From assembly GCA_027886175.1 (NCBI GenBank), contig JAJNNQ010000130.1, positions 13,223,501 to 13,287,500 of the forward strand: a DNA stretch of 64,000 bases. The letters are read 5' to 3'. Numbering within the stretch: position 1 is the first letter of the stretch; every line of letters begins with the position of its first letter. The DNA is from Phylloscopus collybita. Its lineage: Eukaryota; Chordata; Aves; Passeriformes; Phylloscopidae. This document shows positions 49,101 through 61,217 of the stretch, in pieces. The position numbers and the translations under genes are program-made. Under the pieces are notes generated by a model. The model saw nothing but the letters and a program-made list of their open reading frames with translations. It had not been told where the DNA came from and ran no database searches.

Positions 49101-52100
49101 GATCTACTCAACGAGATGTATCTCCTGAAAACTCCCCTTTTTTGCTGTCAAACATTGCTACATTTTATTGCTACAGTTACAATCTTGTGGAGAAAAGAGG
49201 AAAACAAGAGGTATGTGGAGGATTTTTTTTTTTTGCCTATTAAATGTTTTAACAGGCTATAATTACAAATTATGCAACAGATCCTAAAGAGTTGAACTTT
49301 TAGGTGGTTTTAGGACTCATACCATTAGTTCTAGTTCTGAATTACTTAATAAAAGCAAGAAAGTTGCCAATTTTCCCTGTGTAAATGAACAAAAAACAAA
49401 CCTCCAACCTTCTCTCTGTATTTTTAAGGCAAGCATACCATCTAAGCAAGCAATCACATAACATTCCACCTAATCTCCTCTAACAGAGATTATTACAAAC
49501 CAGCAAACCTAGTTTTTCCTAGTTTTCCTTATCCAGAAAGCTGCTCACTTCTCAGTGTTAACAGCTTTTGATAAAACTTATTCTTGATCCCAATTAGTAC
49601 TCACTAGGTGTCCTGAACCCCAAGGATTCATTAGCCTCACAATTTTCATCACAGTTGTTATAACTGTAAATGCTATTATGCATATGGAAAAATCAGCCTT
49701 TAAAGTGCCATAGCTGTATTACTACCTTTTGAAGCTTAATCAGCACTTCACTGCAAAGCTGGTCTTGTTACTCTGAATGACAGGGAACTTCCTAACTGCT
49801 TTAGGAACCTGAATGGAATGGAATGCATGGCACTTGTACCAAAAGAAAATATTAATTGGCATTTATGTTCAAATATGGCTTGCTTAAAACATTTCTCAGT
49901 GTATAGCCTACATATGAACCAAGGGTCTAAAACTGTTCTCTAAAACTTTTGGTTATTTCTTAGGTTTTCTCGCTATGAAAGTAACTACCACCATCCTTCA
50001 GGAGTTACTTTCAGAGCCCACCCTCCTGTTCAAGTGAAGCAACATCAATCTCTCTGACCAGCTGCCCTGTATTTACTCAGACTTTAATCTCATGCTTCTT
50101 TAGAGCACACTTATAAAGACAGTGAAGTGTAGGAGATGGTTTTCTCGGAAATGCTTTCTTTTGGTGTTATACTGAAAGAAATTGTGGACTAATTTTCAAG
50201 TTCTCATTATAATATTTACACAGTTCAGACAATATTTAGATATGTAATTTGGCTTGTTTGGCAAATGAAGGCCTTCAGAATTTTGAATTTTATGATGTAA
50301 AAAACTCAAAAAAAAAAGAAGCACTGGGAAATCTTAAAATTAATACAACAAACACTGACTTTTTTTCTAATGCTTCATCAAAGACTTAAGTAGGTGAAAG
50401 GCCATCTAGCACAAAAGTTGCTCTTCACATTAGTGAATAAGATAAATAGGGGAAGAAATGAACACAGGCACAAAATCAAGAGCACCAGAGGGGGTGGGTA
50501 ACCTCAGAAGCAAATCTTTCATCAGCACAGCATGTAGGAAACAACTGTGGGGAAAGATGGGCAGGGAGTCTGGGGAAAGCAGTGACAAAAGTAGTATTTT
50601 CTGTGTTCTAGCTGCTCTGCTACTAATCACACATTTTGTTTGTACCCAAACCCTCACCATTCACCAATTCCCAAAGTTGGGTTCTCCTGCTATTTTATTG
50701 GACATTTTACAAGTAAGAAGCAGCAGCTTTAAGTTGGTACCTACACAAGAGTAGTACATTTTGTAACCCGCGGTTGTCACCCCACTTGCCTTCACAAAAC
50801 ATTTAGAAGTTTAGAAGTTAGTAGGGTTTAGAAGGCACTATCCCTTAAGGGTACATTTTACTCTCGAGCAAGTAAAGCAAATTTCTGCACAGCTTCTGTC
50901 AAAAGCAGGGATTAGGATTGCCAGCTGCTATGAACAAGCATACTGAAAAGCATCCTAACACCTGGATGCAAACACTGTGGTAGTGGACTAGATGTAATAA
51001 AACAAGAAAAATATTTCACAGTACTGACTGCTGCCAGCCGGCAGAAAGCTGCAGCTCACCAGAACATATCTCTGTATGTAAAATTCCCTTCGACCCAATC
51101 ACACTCTTAATGAAGCAAAAGCTGGACATGCACACATGCACATACAGACAGTAAAGTCAGCTGCTGCTTTTTTTTTTCTTTTGAATTGTTTTCTAGCGTC
51201 AGATATGAGTCCTGAATCTGCAGAGCCTGGCTGTTTAATTTTCTTAAGTTTTTCTTATTTAATCCTGATATCAATGTGTTTGTGTTATGTTTAGACTGTT
51301 CCTCAGAAAAAGTCTGTAGTCAGGCTTTTTATGAATACCATTGTTCAAAGACTGAAAGAGATATATGTGTGCAGACCATTTGGCATTTCTTTACTTCTTT
51401 ATATGATATATTGATTTTTCCTACAAAGGTGGTGTGAGGGACTGAAATCTTATGGTTAATGGATTAAACATTGTTATTATGGACTTCTTGCCCGTTATGA
51501 TCAATTTTGCTCTTATTAGGTCTTTTAAATCTGAAAGTAAAATGCTGAGAAATCACTTACTTAAAATTTCTGCAAAGAATAGTACACTCCTTCAGTTTTC
51601 CGAGATTAATTTCTATCTGAATTGGGAGAGATGTCTTTTTCTTTTGGACCAGCCACACAGACTACAGTTAATAACTGGTGAGTGTAGAACCAAAGGGACT
51701 TAGTTCTTAACCTCAAAGTGCAGTTTATTGGTAAGCACCTGCAGAGAAACCACAGGAGCAGCTTGAGGCACCAGTGCTTGTCTGGACCATGAAAACAGTG
51801 CAAAGAGGAACAATGATAAGTATAAAATTTTAAGAGAAGACCTTAAATATAACCCTGGAACCCAGTATTCAAAATCCGTTGATTCCTTTTTTGAAGAAAA
51901 TGCAATGGCAGACCTTGCACAATGGCAGGCATTGGCAGCTTTCAACACTCTCACGTGAAATATTTAATGGCAAACCACTCTACTCAATGAGGTAAACGCG
52001 CAAACAAGACCCTAAGAGATGACACTTTCCAAAAAGACCTTTTCCAAAATTACAACTGGACAAGATTATTTTATTTCTATAGTTTTCACAGGACTTTTTC

Positions 52101-54206
52101 TTTCTCTCTTATAGCCAGTGCCAGAACCATCACTTAAGAATTGCTACACTGAAAGTACATAATTAAAACCTCTATTATGCCTCAGAACTTTACTTCCAAG
52201 TTTTAGGATTATTGCATTTTTTCTCATAATTAAGCATTATATGTTAATTTTGCTTTCTTCCCTAGAATCATTAGCATATAAATATAGACACTGACTCAAT
52301 CGGCAATTCTCTGTGAAAGATTAAGGCTTTAAATTTCAATGGACAAACCATTTACTAAAAAATAAATATGATTCATGAAATTGCTGTTGCTTTAAGATTC
52401 CCATTAATAAATGCACATCTAAAATAGAAGCAATTTTAATACTAAATTGGACAAGACAGAAAAATGAAATTTTAGATTATTAAATGCATATTTACTGTTA
52501 GAAATGTTATATTTTCTTTAAAATGTATGCCTTTTGTTTAGAGGTTATTTTCTTTTCCATTTTGAATTATTAAAAATTGATTATGAAAAATTATGAATAA
52601 TGATTTAAAAATTCCTGGTTGACATTTCTTATCTTTTGCAATCCAAAAGATCAGGTGACATTGTCCCAATATTAGTTACCAAAAACTGTGGCAATATTCT
52701 CAAGAAATTTGCTGAATTGGAAGAAATCTCAGAAATACATTTTTCTACAAAGTAGAAAATTCTACTAATTCTAAAAGAATTTAAATTTTCAGCTGCCAAA
52801 AAAAAAAATTAAAAAAAGAAAAAGGCAGGAATCTTCTTTCTTCTTCACATCCTATCCATTCTTTGTGTTTTTCTGACTGAAATTAGATAGATAGATTGAT
52901 CCATATCCATTTTTCTAATCCTAAAACAGGCAAAGACCATGCATTCTAACCAGTGATACAGATAACTCTCACAACATCAGTGGTGAAAATGAAAGGCTGT
53001 TGTATGTGGGACAGCATGTTTGTTTTCACTTTTATACAATATTCCTCTCCAAGGGGTGACAAAGAACACCCTAGGAGGAGGGGGATGTTATCCCCACCTT
53101 CTGAGTTCTCACCCAGCTTTTAGAACGTGGCAGAAGCTGTGACAGCCACGCCACAGAGCAAAATTCACCTCTCAGGCAGGGAGCCTACAAAAAGATCAAG
53201 GTGCACAGAGTCATGGGGTGAGTGACTTGGACATTTTTTGTCTCAGTCTACCTTTTGGAGAAACAGGACAGATTTGAAAGAGAATTCAGAATTAAGTAGT
53301 ATAAGCTTTCTCCTACAGCCTGCAAAATGTCAGAGCCTCTTCTGTCTTACGCTGACAGCCTTTGTAAATTGTTCCGGGTGATATTTGCTAATCCATAGGG
53401 AATTTTCACATCTTCCTTTGGTTATGAATCAGATGGTGAGCTCTTGGCAGCTGACCAGAAAGACAGTGCCTTTTCCCTGCTGCATTATCAATCAAGAAAG
53501 TTTCTTACTGCTCTCTTCTGCAGACACATTCTTTTACAAGCTGAATTATCTCCGATGGACCGATTGCAGAGAGGTTAGCACGCTAAAGCCATTTGAATGG
53601 AATGCATAAAACTCTTTATTGCTACACCGACACAGCTGCACCAGCAATTCATATCTTTGAGTGGCCCAAAGGAGTTTTCTCTATGGCCTTTTCAGTAGTT
53701 AATATATGTTCTGTAACAGCTTCTCTGGCAAGTTTCTTCCAACATTGCCCTACAGGTTATATAGACCACTAAACCCACTAAATATCCTCATGACATAGAA
53801 AGATGTCACACATAGGAAACAACGAGCAATTCAGTGCTCCACATAGCCTCAGTTCTGCTCTGCAAACTCTCCATCCAACTCAGCTCAGAAAATATTGGCA
53901 AATCCCACTGAAATATCATAGCAGAGCAAGAAAACACTCATTCCCTTTCTACCTCAGGCAAGACACACATAAAAAACACCTGGCTTGTCTGGTTTGTTCT
54001 CAGCGGTAGCAGCTATCGGTGATGTCCCAGCTCTCCCTGTGGAGACATCTCCAGCCCCCTTCCCTTTCTACAGTACTTTATCTTTGTTGATTTCATTGCT
54101 TTTTTTTCCCCCAAATGACATTGCTTTAAACTGTATACAGTGTGCTTTGAAGATACAGAGTATACATCTCCCACAGCACAGTAATTTGTAAAGCAGGAAC
54201 ATTTGT
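43115..54206. other. AT-rich noncoding DNA, no gene seen
   Basis: About 11 kb of unique DNA. Two 16-nt poly-A runs, each followed by TAG, lie about 120 bp apart (43286-43301, 43407-43422). The region 46190-46400 is GC-richer and carries frames in several registers, none recognised. 51452-51677 is open from an ATG to a good donor (CTG/GTGAGTGT). 52140-52620 is strongly AT-rich with many ATTA/TAAT cores. A weak CR1-like start near 48175 is not convincing. Confidence 0.55.
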
Positions 54207-54371
54207 GTGGCCAGGTTTTGGTAGTGGGGGTGCTACAGGGAGGGGGCTTCTGTGAGATGCTGCCAAAGCTTCCTCCATGTCCAGCAAAGACAGCCCCTGG
54301 CAGCTCCAAGAGGGATGTGATGGTTGCCAAGGAGGGGCCAATTAGAAACTATGTTAAAGCCTCTGTGATAA
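54207..54371. mobile_element. Older avian dispersed repeat, left part
   Basis: The stretch with GGGGGCTTCTGTGAGATGCTGCC, AAGCTTCCTCCATGTCC, GGCAGCTCCAAGAGGGATGT and GCCTCTGTGATAA resembles the left part of a dispersed avian repeat I recall, in which 'gcctctgtgataac' leads on towards 'gacaccaaggtcagtgaagaaggaggggg' and a ~50-bp repeat array. That continuation is found on the far side of the LTR, at about 54843-55110. I cannot assign a family name. The left edge is approximate. Confidence 0.55.
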
Positions 54372-54774
54372 TGATGCCTTGGGAAGGCTTACCTGAAACA
54401 GAGACTGGACAAAGCCAGAAAATAAAGTAAGTATTTATTAAAAGGCCTTTAAGGACACAACTTGGGCAGGACAAGAGCCTGGCCAGGGCTACACCCAAGT
54501 GGACTTGAAATGGTCACAAAATGGATGACTGGTCATGAGATCTCACACTTTTATAAGATTTGGTCTATTTGCATATTGGGGTTTAATTATCCAATTACAG
54601 ATTCAGGTTGTGAGATCCCATTCTTCTTGTTCCTCCCTTCAGTCCACTGTTGTTTGTGCTTTTGGGTCTGAAAGTTTTACTCGTTCTTGGTCTCCAGCAG
54701 GAAAAGGATTTGTTTTGTCTCCCTACTCTGTGAAGAGATTAATATGAGGCTCAGAGCTGCACCTCTAGGCAACA
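54372..54774 (-). mobile_element. LTR of endogenous retrovirus, inserted in older repeat
   Basis: About 400 bp with inverted termini TGATGCCT...AGGCAACA. Read on the minus strand it has a TATA box CTTATAAAAG (54548-54557), then about 110 bp later a polyadenylation signal AATAAA (54434-54439), then a U5-like tail to the terminus, a standard U3-R-U5 layout. The sequence (GGCCTTTAAGG, GGACAAGAGCCTGGCCAGGG, CATATTGGGGTTTAATTATC) resembles passerine ERV LTRs I recall, but no Repbase name is assigned. No clear target-site duplication is seen, and the ends could each lie a few bases further out (TGTGATAATG...AACACA). No retroviral coding sequence is beside it, so it is a solo LTR. The short frames on both strands are not genes. 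Confidence 0.8.
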
Positions 54775-55110
54775 CAGAATCTGAAAAACGTGAAAGCTAC
54801 AACTTAAGGCAGCAATAGCATATTTAGGAAAAAGCATCTATGAAGACACCAAGATCAGTAGAGAGGGAGGGGGAAATTCCTTTGTGAAAGAGATCTACAC
54901 TGGAGCAGATGCCTGAAAGGAAGCTGTGAACCCACAGGAGGGCCAAGGCTGGAGCAGGCTCCTGGCAGGGATCTGCAGACCCTGCAGGAGAAAGGAGCCC
55001 ACACTGGAGCAGGTTTCCTGGTAGGACTTGTGATCCTGTGGAGGGTCCACACTGAAGCAGGCTATTCTTGAAGGACTGCACTCCATGGAAGAGGGACCCG
55101 TGTTCCACCA
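54775..55110. mobile_element. Older avian dispersed repeat, right part
   Basis: After the LTR, GAAGACACCAAGATCAGTAG at about 54843 and GAGGGAGGGGG resume the dispersed repeat seen at 54207-54371. It passes into an array of ~50-bp units, each starting with a (C/G)TGGAGCAG-type word, and ends near CACTCCATGGAAGAGGGACCC. The minus-strand frames here (for example 54824-55111) follow the repeat and show no protein resemblance. Confidence 0.6.
54901..55104. repeat. Imperfect tandem array, four units of about 50 bp
   Basis: The anchor TGGAGCAG (TGAAGCAG in the last unit) recurs at 54901, 54950, 55005 and 55053, giving spacings of 49, 55 and 48. Each unit also carries a CCTG/GGCAGG, TGTGA/CTGCAGACCCTG and GAGGG...CCACACT part. 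The units differ from one another, so the array is old. It is probably internal to the dispersed repeat rather than a local minisatellite. Confidence 0.8.
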
Positions 55111-55296
55111 TTTCAAGACAACCAGAGAAAACCCATCTTGGATGAACACCAATATGTAAAGGGTGCTGAAGAAGGCAGAGAAGAGATACATATAGGTATA
55201 TCTTTCATGCTGACTACTGCTCTGAACATCAGAGTTTTCTCCAAGGTGTATAAAACAAGAGTTCTCCTAATGAATAGCTAATGGTTTTCTGTATGA

Positions 55297-55345
55297 GGGT
55301 TTTGTGGGTTTTTTTGGTGTTTTTTTGTTTTTTTGGGGTTTTTTG
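55297..55345. repeat. T/G-rich tract, about 50 bp
   Basis: GGGTTTTGTGGG followed by long T runs broken by GG, G and GGGG on the + strand. It is the same composition as the tracts at 7385-7682 and 18672-18813. Confidence 0.75.
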
Positions 55346-58300
55346 CTTTTCAAGGAGATACCTGTGTGAAAATATCCTTCTAAAAATCTAAGAGAATCAG
55401 TGCTGAAGGACAGATTAAAATCAAATGCTAAAGATCTGACCTCTCACAACTAAGGGTTAGACCACAGCAGGAGAAAGTCAAATTTCACATCTAAATTCAC
55501 ACCAATTTTACCTATGTTGGTTTTTCAGATCAAGCACTTAACTCCAGTAAAGTAGTATTGGTAGTTAAAAAGAAACTGATATTAAAGTACTGTCTTGGAC
55601 TATTAGTTATTTTATTCTCCTCCCATACAGTGTATTGGCATGTTAAAAATTTTGTTTCTGTTAACTTCTGTTTGGAAAGGAAATTAATCCCCCTTAGCAA
55701 ATCCAATATTCTATCATTCCATAAAGGGCAGAGCAGAAAACACTACAAGGGAGAGGATCACTGTGTAGAATGTGGTAAGTAGGAACAGGAATGTACCAAT
55801 ATAAAGATCAAGGAAATTCTCAGTGATCCATAGATCCAAAGAGCTCATTATTATGATAATTTATGTCACAACTTCTCTCTACTACACACATTCTATGGCT
55901 GCTAGTAATGATGACGCTGCTGGCAAAATGACAACAAAAACGCCTTTGCCTACCCATCTAGATTAATATTTACAAAACACATAAAATAATGTAGCTTTTT
56001 TTTAAAACCAATGTATCCACTAAAAACTCCAGAAGGAGCATAGAAACTAATCAAATAAAAAGGCAATGGGATTGGTGGGATTAATCATGTGGGATTAAGT
56101 TGCAAGAAATTTTGCTACATGTGTTGAATCAGAATAAATTTCAGTTGGGGAATACCAGGACAAACACCATGCTAGTGGCATGCAAAGCTAAATCTCAAAC
56201 TAAAAAAATTAAATTTCGTTTTTATGATTTTCTTTAATTTAATAAAAACATGAATGATAGGCTCAAGGAGAACTGATGCATTATGATTACTTGGATTGCT
56301 CTAAGAAAGAATATATCCACCAAAGAGCCTGTAAAGCCTGTTGCTATATTTTTTTTTTTCATTGAAAACAAAAAGAAAGGAACTGCATAAGAAAGAAAGT
56401 CTTTAAATATTCCTTTAAAAGCTGAGACATTTCCTGTTCTTGGGAGGTGTAGTATTTAATAAAGAACAGACATGTTTTTTTGCCCACAAAAGGTAATTGA
56501 TTTTGATGAAACCAAAACTTCCCACTCAACAAGTGGAAGACACTCATTTCAGGGCAAATACCTGTATCTGAATAAAAGACAATTTTCAAAGACAACTACT
56601 GAAGGTCATAAATAAACACAGGGCCTGCCTGACACAAGCAGATGGACACTGGGCGTAAAAGAAAATGTTTGGTTTGGGTTTTTTTTCTCCTCCCATTCAA
56701 CTGAATCAGACCACTCAACTAAGATGCAGCTTCTCAAATGAGAAACCAGCTCAAAACTACTTCTGTTAGCCTCAGCTGACCTTAAAAACTGATCTCTGTG
56801 TTCAGGTGGATACCAAAACATCTACTTCCAAGGAGCAATATAAGAAATATATTTCTCTTATCTTTTTCCTGTCTGGCAAACAGAAAGTTTCATACGTAAC
56901 GATTTTATTTTAAAGTCTAATGAGTTTACTGTTTAAAGCATTTGTAGGAAGGCTTGGGCTCAAAGACGGATTTTGCATTTTCTCACAAAATAAAAAAGTA
57001 AAAGCCATCTCATATTGACTTGCCTTGGTGAAAATATTATTGACATAATAGCTTCTAGCAACTGGCCCTTAATTCAATTCACAGTAGTCAAAAGCCATTG
57101 TGGACATTTTAGAGACCCTTTTGAGGGTCTAACTGTGTGATAGATTCTGCCAAATAAATCGTCAAGAGAAGAACAAGCCCATGTGACCCCCACTGCATAC
57201 ACTGCCTAGCCCCTCTTCACAAGCTAGAACTTCAATTTGGCATGAAAATCAGCCTGATACTTTCTGTGGGGAGAAAACATGAAATAAATTTTTTAAAAAA
57301 AGAATAAAAAATAAAAAACCCAAAGTAAGTGATCTCACCCAAATCCTTCCTTTCCAACCCTTAACTGTAGCTTGCCAGCAAATCATTTTTTTCTGAGTCT
57401 CAGGCCTTGCAGGAGGATTCAGAAAAAAGGTTATAAATCATTGCTCTTGATAGCTGGGTGAGCCAGTGCATACCTCTCCACTCTGGGGTCACTTAAAAAT
57501 GATAGCTTGGGTTAAAATGTTCAGAAGCAAAAAATGACCTAACCTTGTTCAAAAGCTCCCACTTACAGGTGGGGCCCAATGATACACTCACAGGTAACCC
57601 TGTGGTTCTGCACAGACAGTTTTAAATGAACACATGAACTGAAAAGGTAATTAATTTATTACAAAGGGCTATTTTTATAGGTTATAGTAATGGCTGAAAG
57701 CTTAAAGGTTTTTCTGCTTCAAATAATTATATTACTATTTCTTTTGGAAGATCAAAAGGAGGTTGAAAAAATTATTTCTTCAAGAAGCAGTAGTCTTGTG
57801 AAGCAATGCCATTTACTTTCAGCCGTGATGTGATTTCCTTTGGATATAAATGTGCTGAACCTCAATCAGGATGCAGAGCAGACAGTTAAAGGAGAACTTC
57901 AAAAAGCCCTGAAAAAGGGAAACCTGCATGAAAGTTCACAGTAATTTCTGCATACAGTTCTGAAAATGAAAGGGCTTTGTAACACAAGTTCTCAGTTTGC
58001 AATTTAAGGTGCCCTGTTCATCTAAGATGCTTTTCTTAAGACTGCTTTTTGCTTTAAGATTCAGACAGACAAAAATTAGCCTTTAGATGTTTTCTCTTTT
58101 TAAAATTCTGTTTCTTCTTACATTTCAGAAGCCCTAAAGTCTTTAAAATGGGGCTTTCTTTATGTAGCTTTTTTGGACAAAAAGAATACCATCTAACTGT
58201 ATCATTTTCCACACTTTTAATATGAAGTGTTAGAAAAAGTAACTCACCTCAGTGGGTAAGGATGACTAATCCCTCAAAAATACGGATAAAGAAAATTGAG

Positions 58301-61200
58301 AATAGCTAGTATGAGGCTGTAAGATAAAGCATATCCCATCTTAACACAATTTTAATATTTTAATACATTTCAAATATATTTCTAATCATGAAAAATTAAG
58401 GCATATGATTTTAATAGAGTACTGGGAAACCCTCCAGGAGACATAGGAAGCTTAATGCAAGCCGTATGCAAATCCAGCCCTGTGACTTTATTATAAGTAT
58501 ATGGCATATGTAGAAACATCTAAATATACTGGGTTTAAAATTCAGGTTTGAAAACAGCAGTTTTCATCTCAGCTATATTTTGATACAAATATAACAACTT
58601 GCACCACACAATGAAATGTAAATAGTCAGTTCCCTAGAAATGACAGAGGGGGAAAAAGGGAAATGAAAAAAAACATGTAGGAAGAAGTATCCAAGAGAAA
58701 GACCCTTCAGAAAAATATTGACAGATCTAATGAAGAAGTACCAGTAGAGAATATTAACAGAGCAGCTCATATCCTTGCTGAAAGCAGAAATAGTGGGATT
58801 TATAAGATGAGTTAATACAAGACAAGACAGAGATTCCAGGAATGGCAAGTTGTCAGAGCCAGATCCCATGGTTTTAAACGCCTTAAGTCAAAGAAAACAC
58901 GGAAAATCAACCATGTCATTTATATGCCAGCAGCAAAGATGACACCACATCAGATAAGATTGATATCGAGATGATGAGCCAGACAAGGCTGATAGGAGCA
59001 GTAGCCCTGTACAGCTATACCACAGGAAACCAAACTGGCTTCGCAACCGAGGAAAACAGACTGTGGGAAATGTGAAAAGGCATCAGGCCAAAAGAGGAAT
59101 TAGATTTCCAACAGGAGACAGGGATGTAGCGGGTATTACAAAAATAATATTTTCCAAAAGCACTCAGGCCACTCAGAGCAGTCCATGATGGGATGCAATC
59201 ATCAGATAATGGTCTCCTGGGAGATAATGTCATTAGTGCAGGCCACAGGGACGACTCTAAATAGACAAAATACTGCACATCAGGCTGATTCAGTGCAGAA
59301 GGGGTCTTCCTTTTTGTCAGTCACTTTCTGTCCCATTTCCCATCGCTATAACCAGGATTATGATCCTGCTGTGTGCTGCACATGAGAAAACAATTGCGAG
59401 CAGAATTGCAGTCCCTTGCTGGGAAATCAGCAGCAGCAACTGTAAAAGTCTGTGTCATCATTGCTATCCCTAAGCCCAACTAGTACAATTTCCTTCTATC
59501 CTCACCCCAGCATACAGAACATACCTAATAAAAAAGATTGGTGTAATAAATACACAAAAAATCTGATAAGGACTTGAGGAAGCAAGGTGGACTCAAGGTT
59601 TCAAGAACAGAGATAAAGCAGGACTGCCAGGCTTCCGCTGTGAGGTGGACACTCCACAGTTGTTTAAGCGTGGGATTATTTTTTTTTAAGCTTCTCTTGT
59701 TTTGGTGTGTCTGTAAGACTCTGTTTACACTTTAGGGAATGGGAGTGCTACACAGTGCTGTAAAGGGACTGGCTAGTATTTATGCAAGTCATCTAACATC
59801 AAGTTCTACATGTAGTATAACTTATAACTGTCATAACTGTCTAAAATGCATTTGCAAACTTTCTACTCTTTCCAGAACAAAGGGCCAAAATTCCAAAGAT
59901 CTCACTCTGTAATCAGCCCAGCTCCTTCTCAATGGTCTCCACATTCCAGCTAGAAACTCCTTCTCTATGTTTATATTGCTTCACACTCAAAAAACCCACC
60001 AATGACAGTAAATGAGAATATCACCCACAAACCCTTAGATGGTTATATATGTAACTTTGAGCTTTCATAAGTTGCTTCTGATTTTGAGTAAAGAGGACAG
60101 ACCAAAAACCATTACGCAATTACATTATACCCCTGCTCAAAGTACACAGTGTGGTTCTAGCTAGTCAGTGAAGCTCGTTGCCAATGCTTTAACAGGTCCA
60201 AATTGTTGCTTTCTCCTGTTTCATTGCAGTACTTGATACTTTGGTTTGACATTTTGACTGACACACAAAAGTTATTTCCACAAATGCAGAGGGAAGCATG
60301 CACATATTTGATAATGTTTTTTGGCTACTGAGCAACTCTTTCAGATGTATTTTGACTGAGCAGCATGTAGATGACTATCTAAGTTGAATCCCTTAAAAAT
60401 GAGTGTTCTCATTCCACTAATATGATAAGTACCCTTATTAAGAGGAAAGGAAAACATAAACATAACCAAGGTTCACAATGCGTAACATTTTTTTCTTGAG
60501 GGTTCAGCACCACGTGAGAAATTAACAATACCTAATTTTCTAAACCTGCATTCTTCACATCTGCAGAAGTTAAGCCCGTCCATTACAAAGTAGAACTAAA
60601 ATTTTCCTGTCCATGTGTTGGTTTCCACTTCCAACAATAACATTCAATGTATTAATAAGATTTTTTAATAATTAATTTGCTCTACATTTTAGCGTCAGGA
60701 AGACAGAAGACTGAATAGCCCTACCATGTAATGCACAAAAGTTTATCAAGGTCAGCCTTGGTAGGAGACTATGAAGTTTAACAGCATTGGTTTGCCTTTT
60801 AGGAGGCACATTTGCTGTAATGGAATGACTGAGATTTTTTTTGTGCTGTTTTTCATGGGTTTGGAAAACAAACGTAGCACTAGGACGCAGAAGGTGTCTA
60901 CTAGCTTCCTAATACATGGCTTCCATTATATATTAAAAAAATATAGTAACATATATCAAGGCCTACTCTGGAACAAAACTTTCTGCCATGTAAAAGTGAT
61001 AAGTGATTCTCATGAGTTTTCATAAATTTTGAAAGAGTTTGCTTAGCTGAGCCTGATCATAAATGCAGAATTAGAAACACTAGAAATAAAGCTCAATGAT
61101 CTAAATGCTCAAGAAATAAAACCAAGAGACATTGGTGTGAACAAGAAACTGAATGCAGAAAAAGAAAGAATAAATAGAGGACTACCCAGAAAACATGCTC

Positions 61201-61217
61201 AAAAAAAAAAAAAAAAA
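61201..61217. repeat. Poly-A run, 17 nt
   Basis: An uninterrupted A run with no signal before it. It is simple sequence. Confidence 0.8.

Noticed and set aside
54824..55191. Three overlapping minus-strand ORFs of 65-98 codons
   Set aside because: They follow the ~50-bp tandem units of a dispersed repeat; no protein family.
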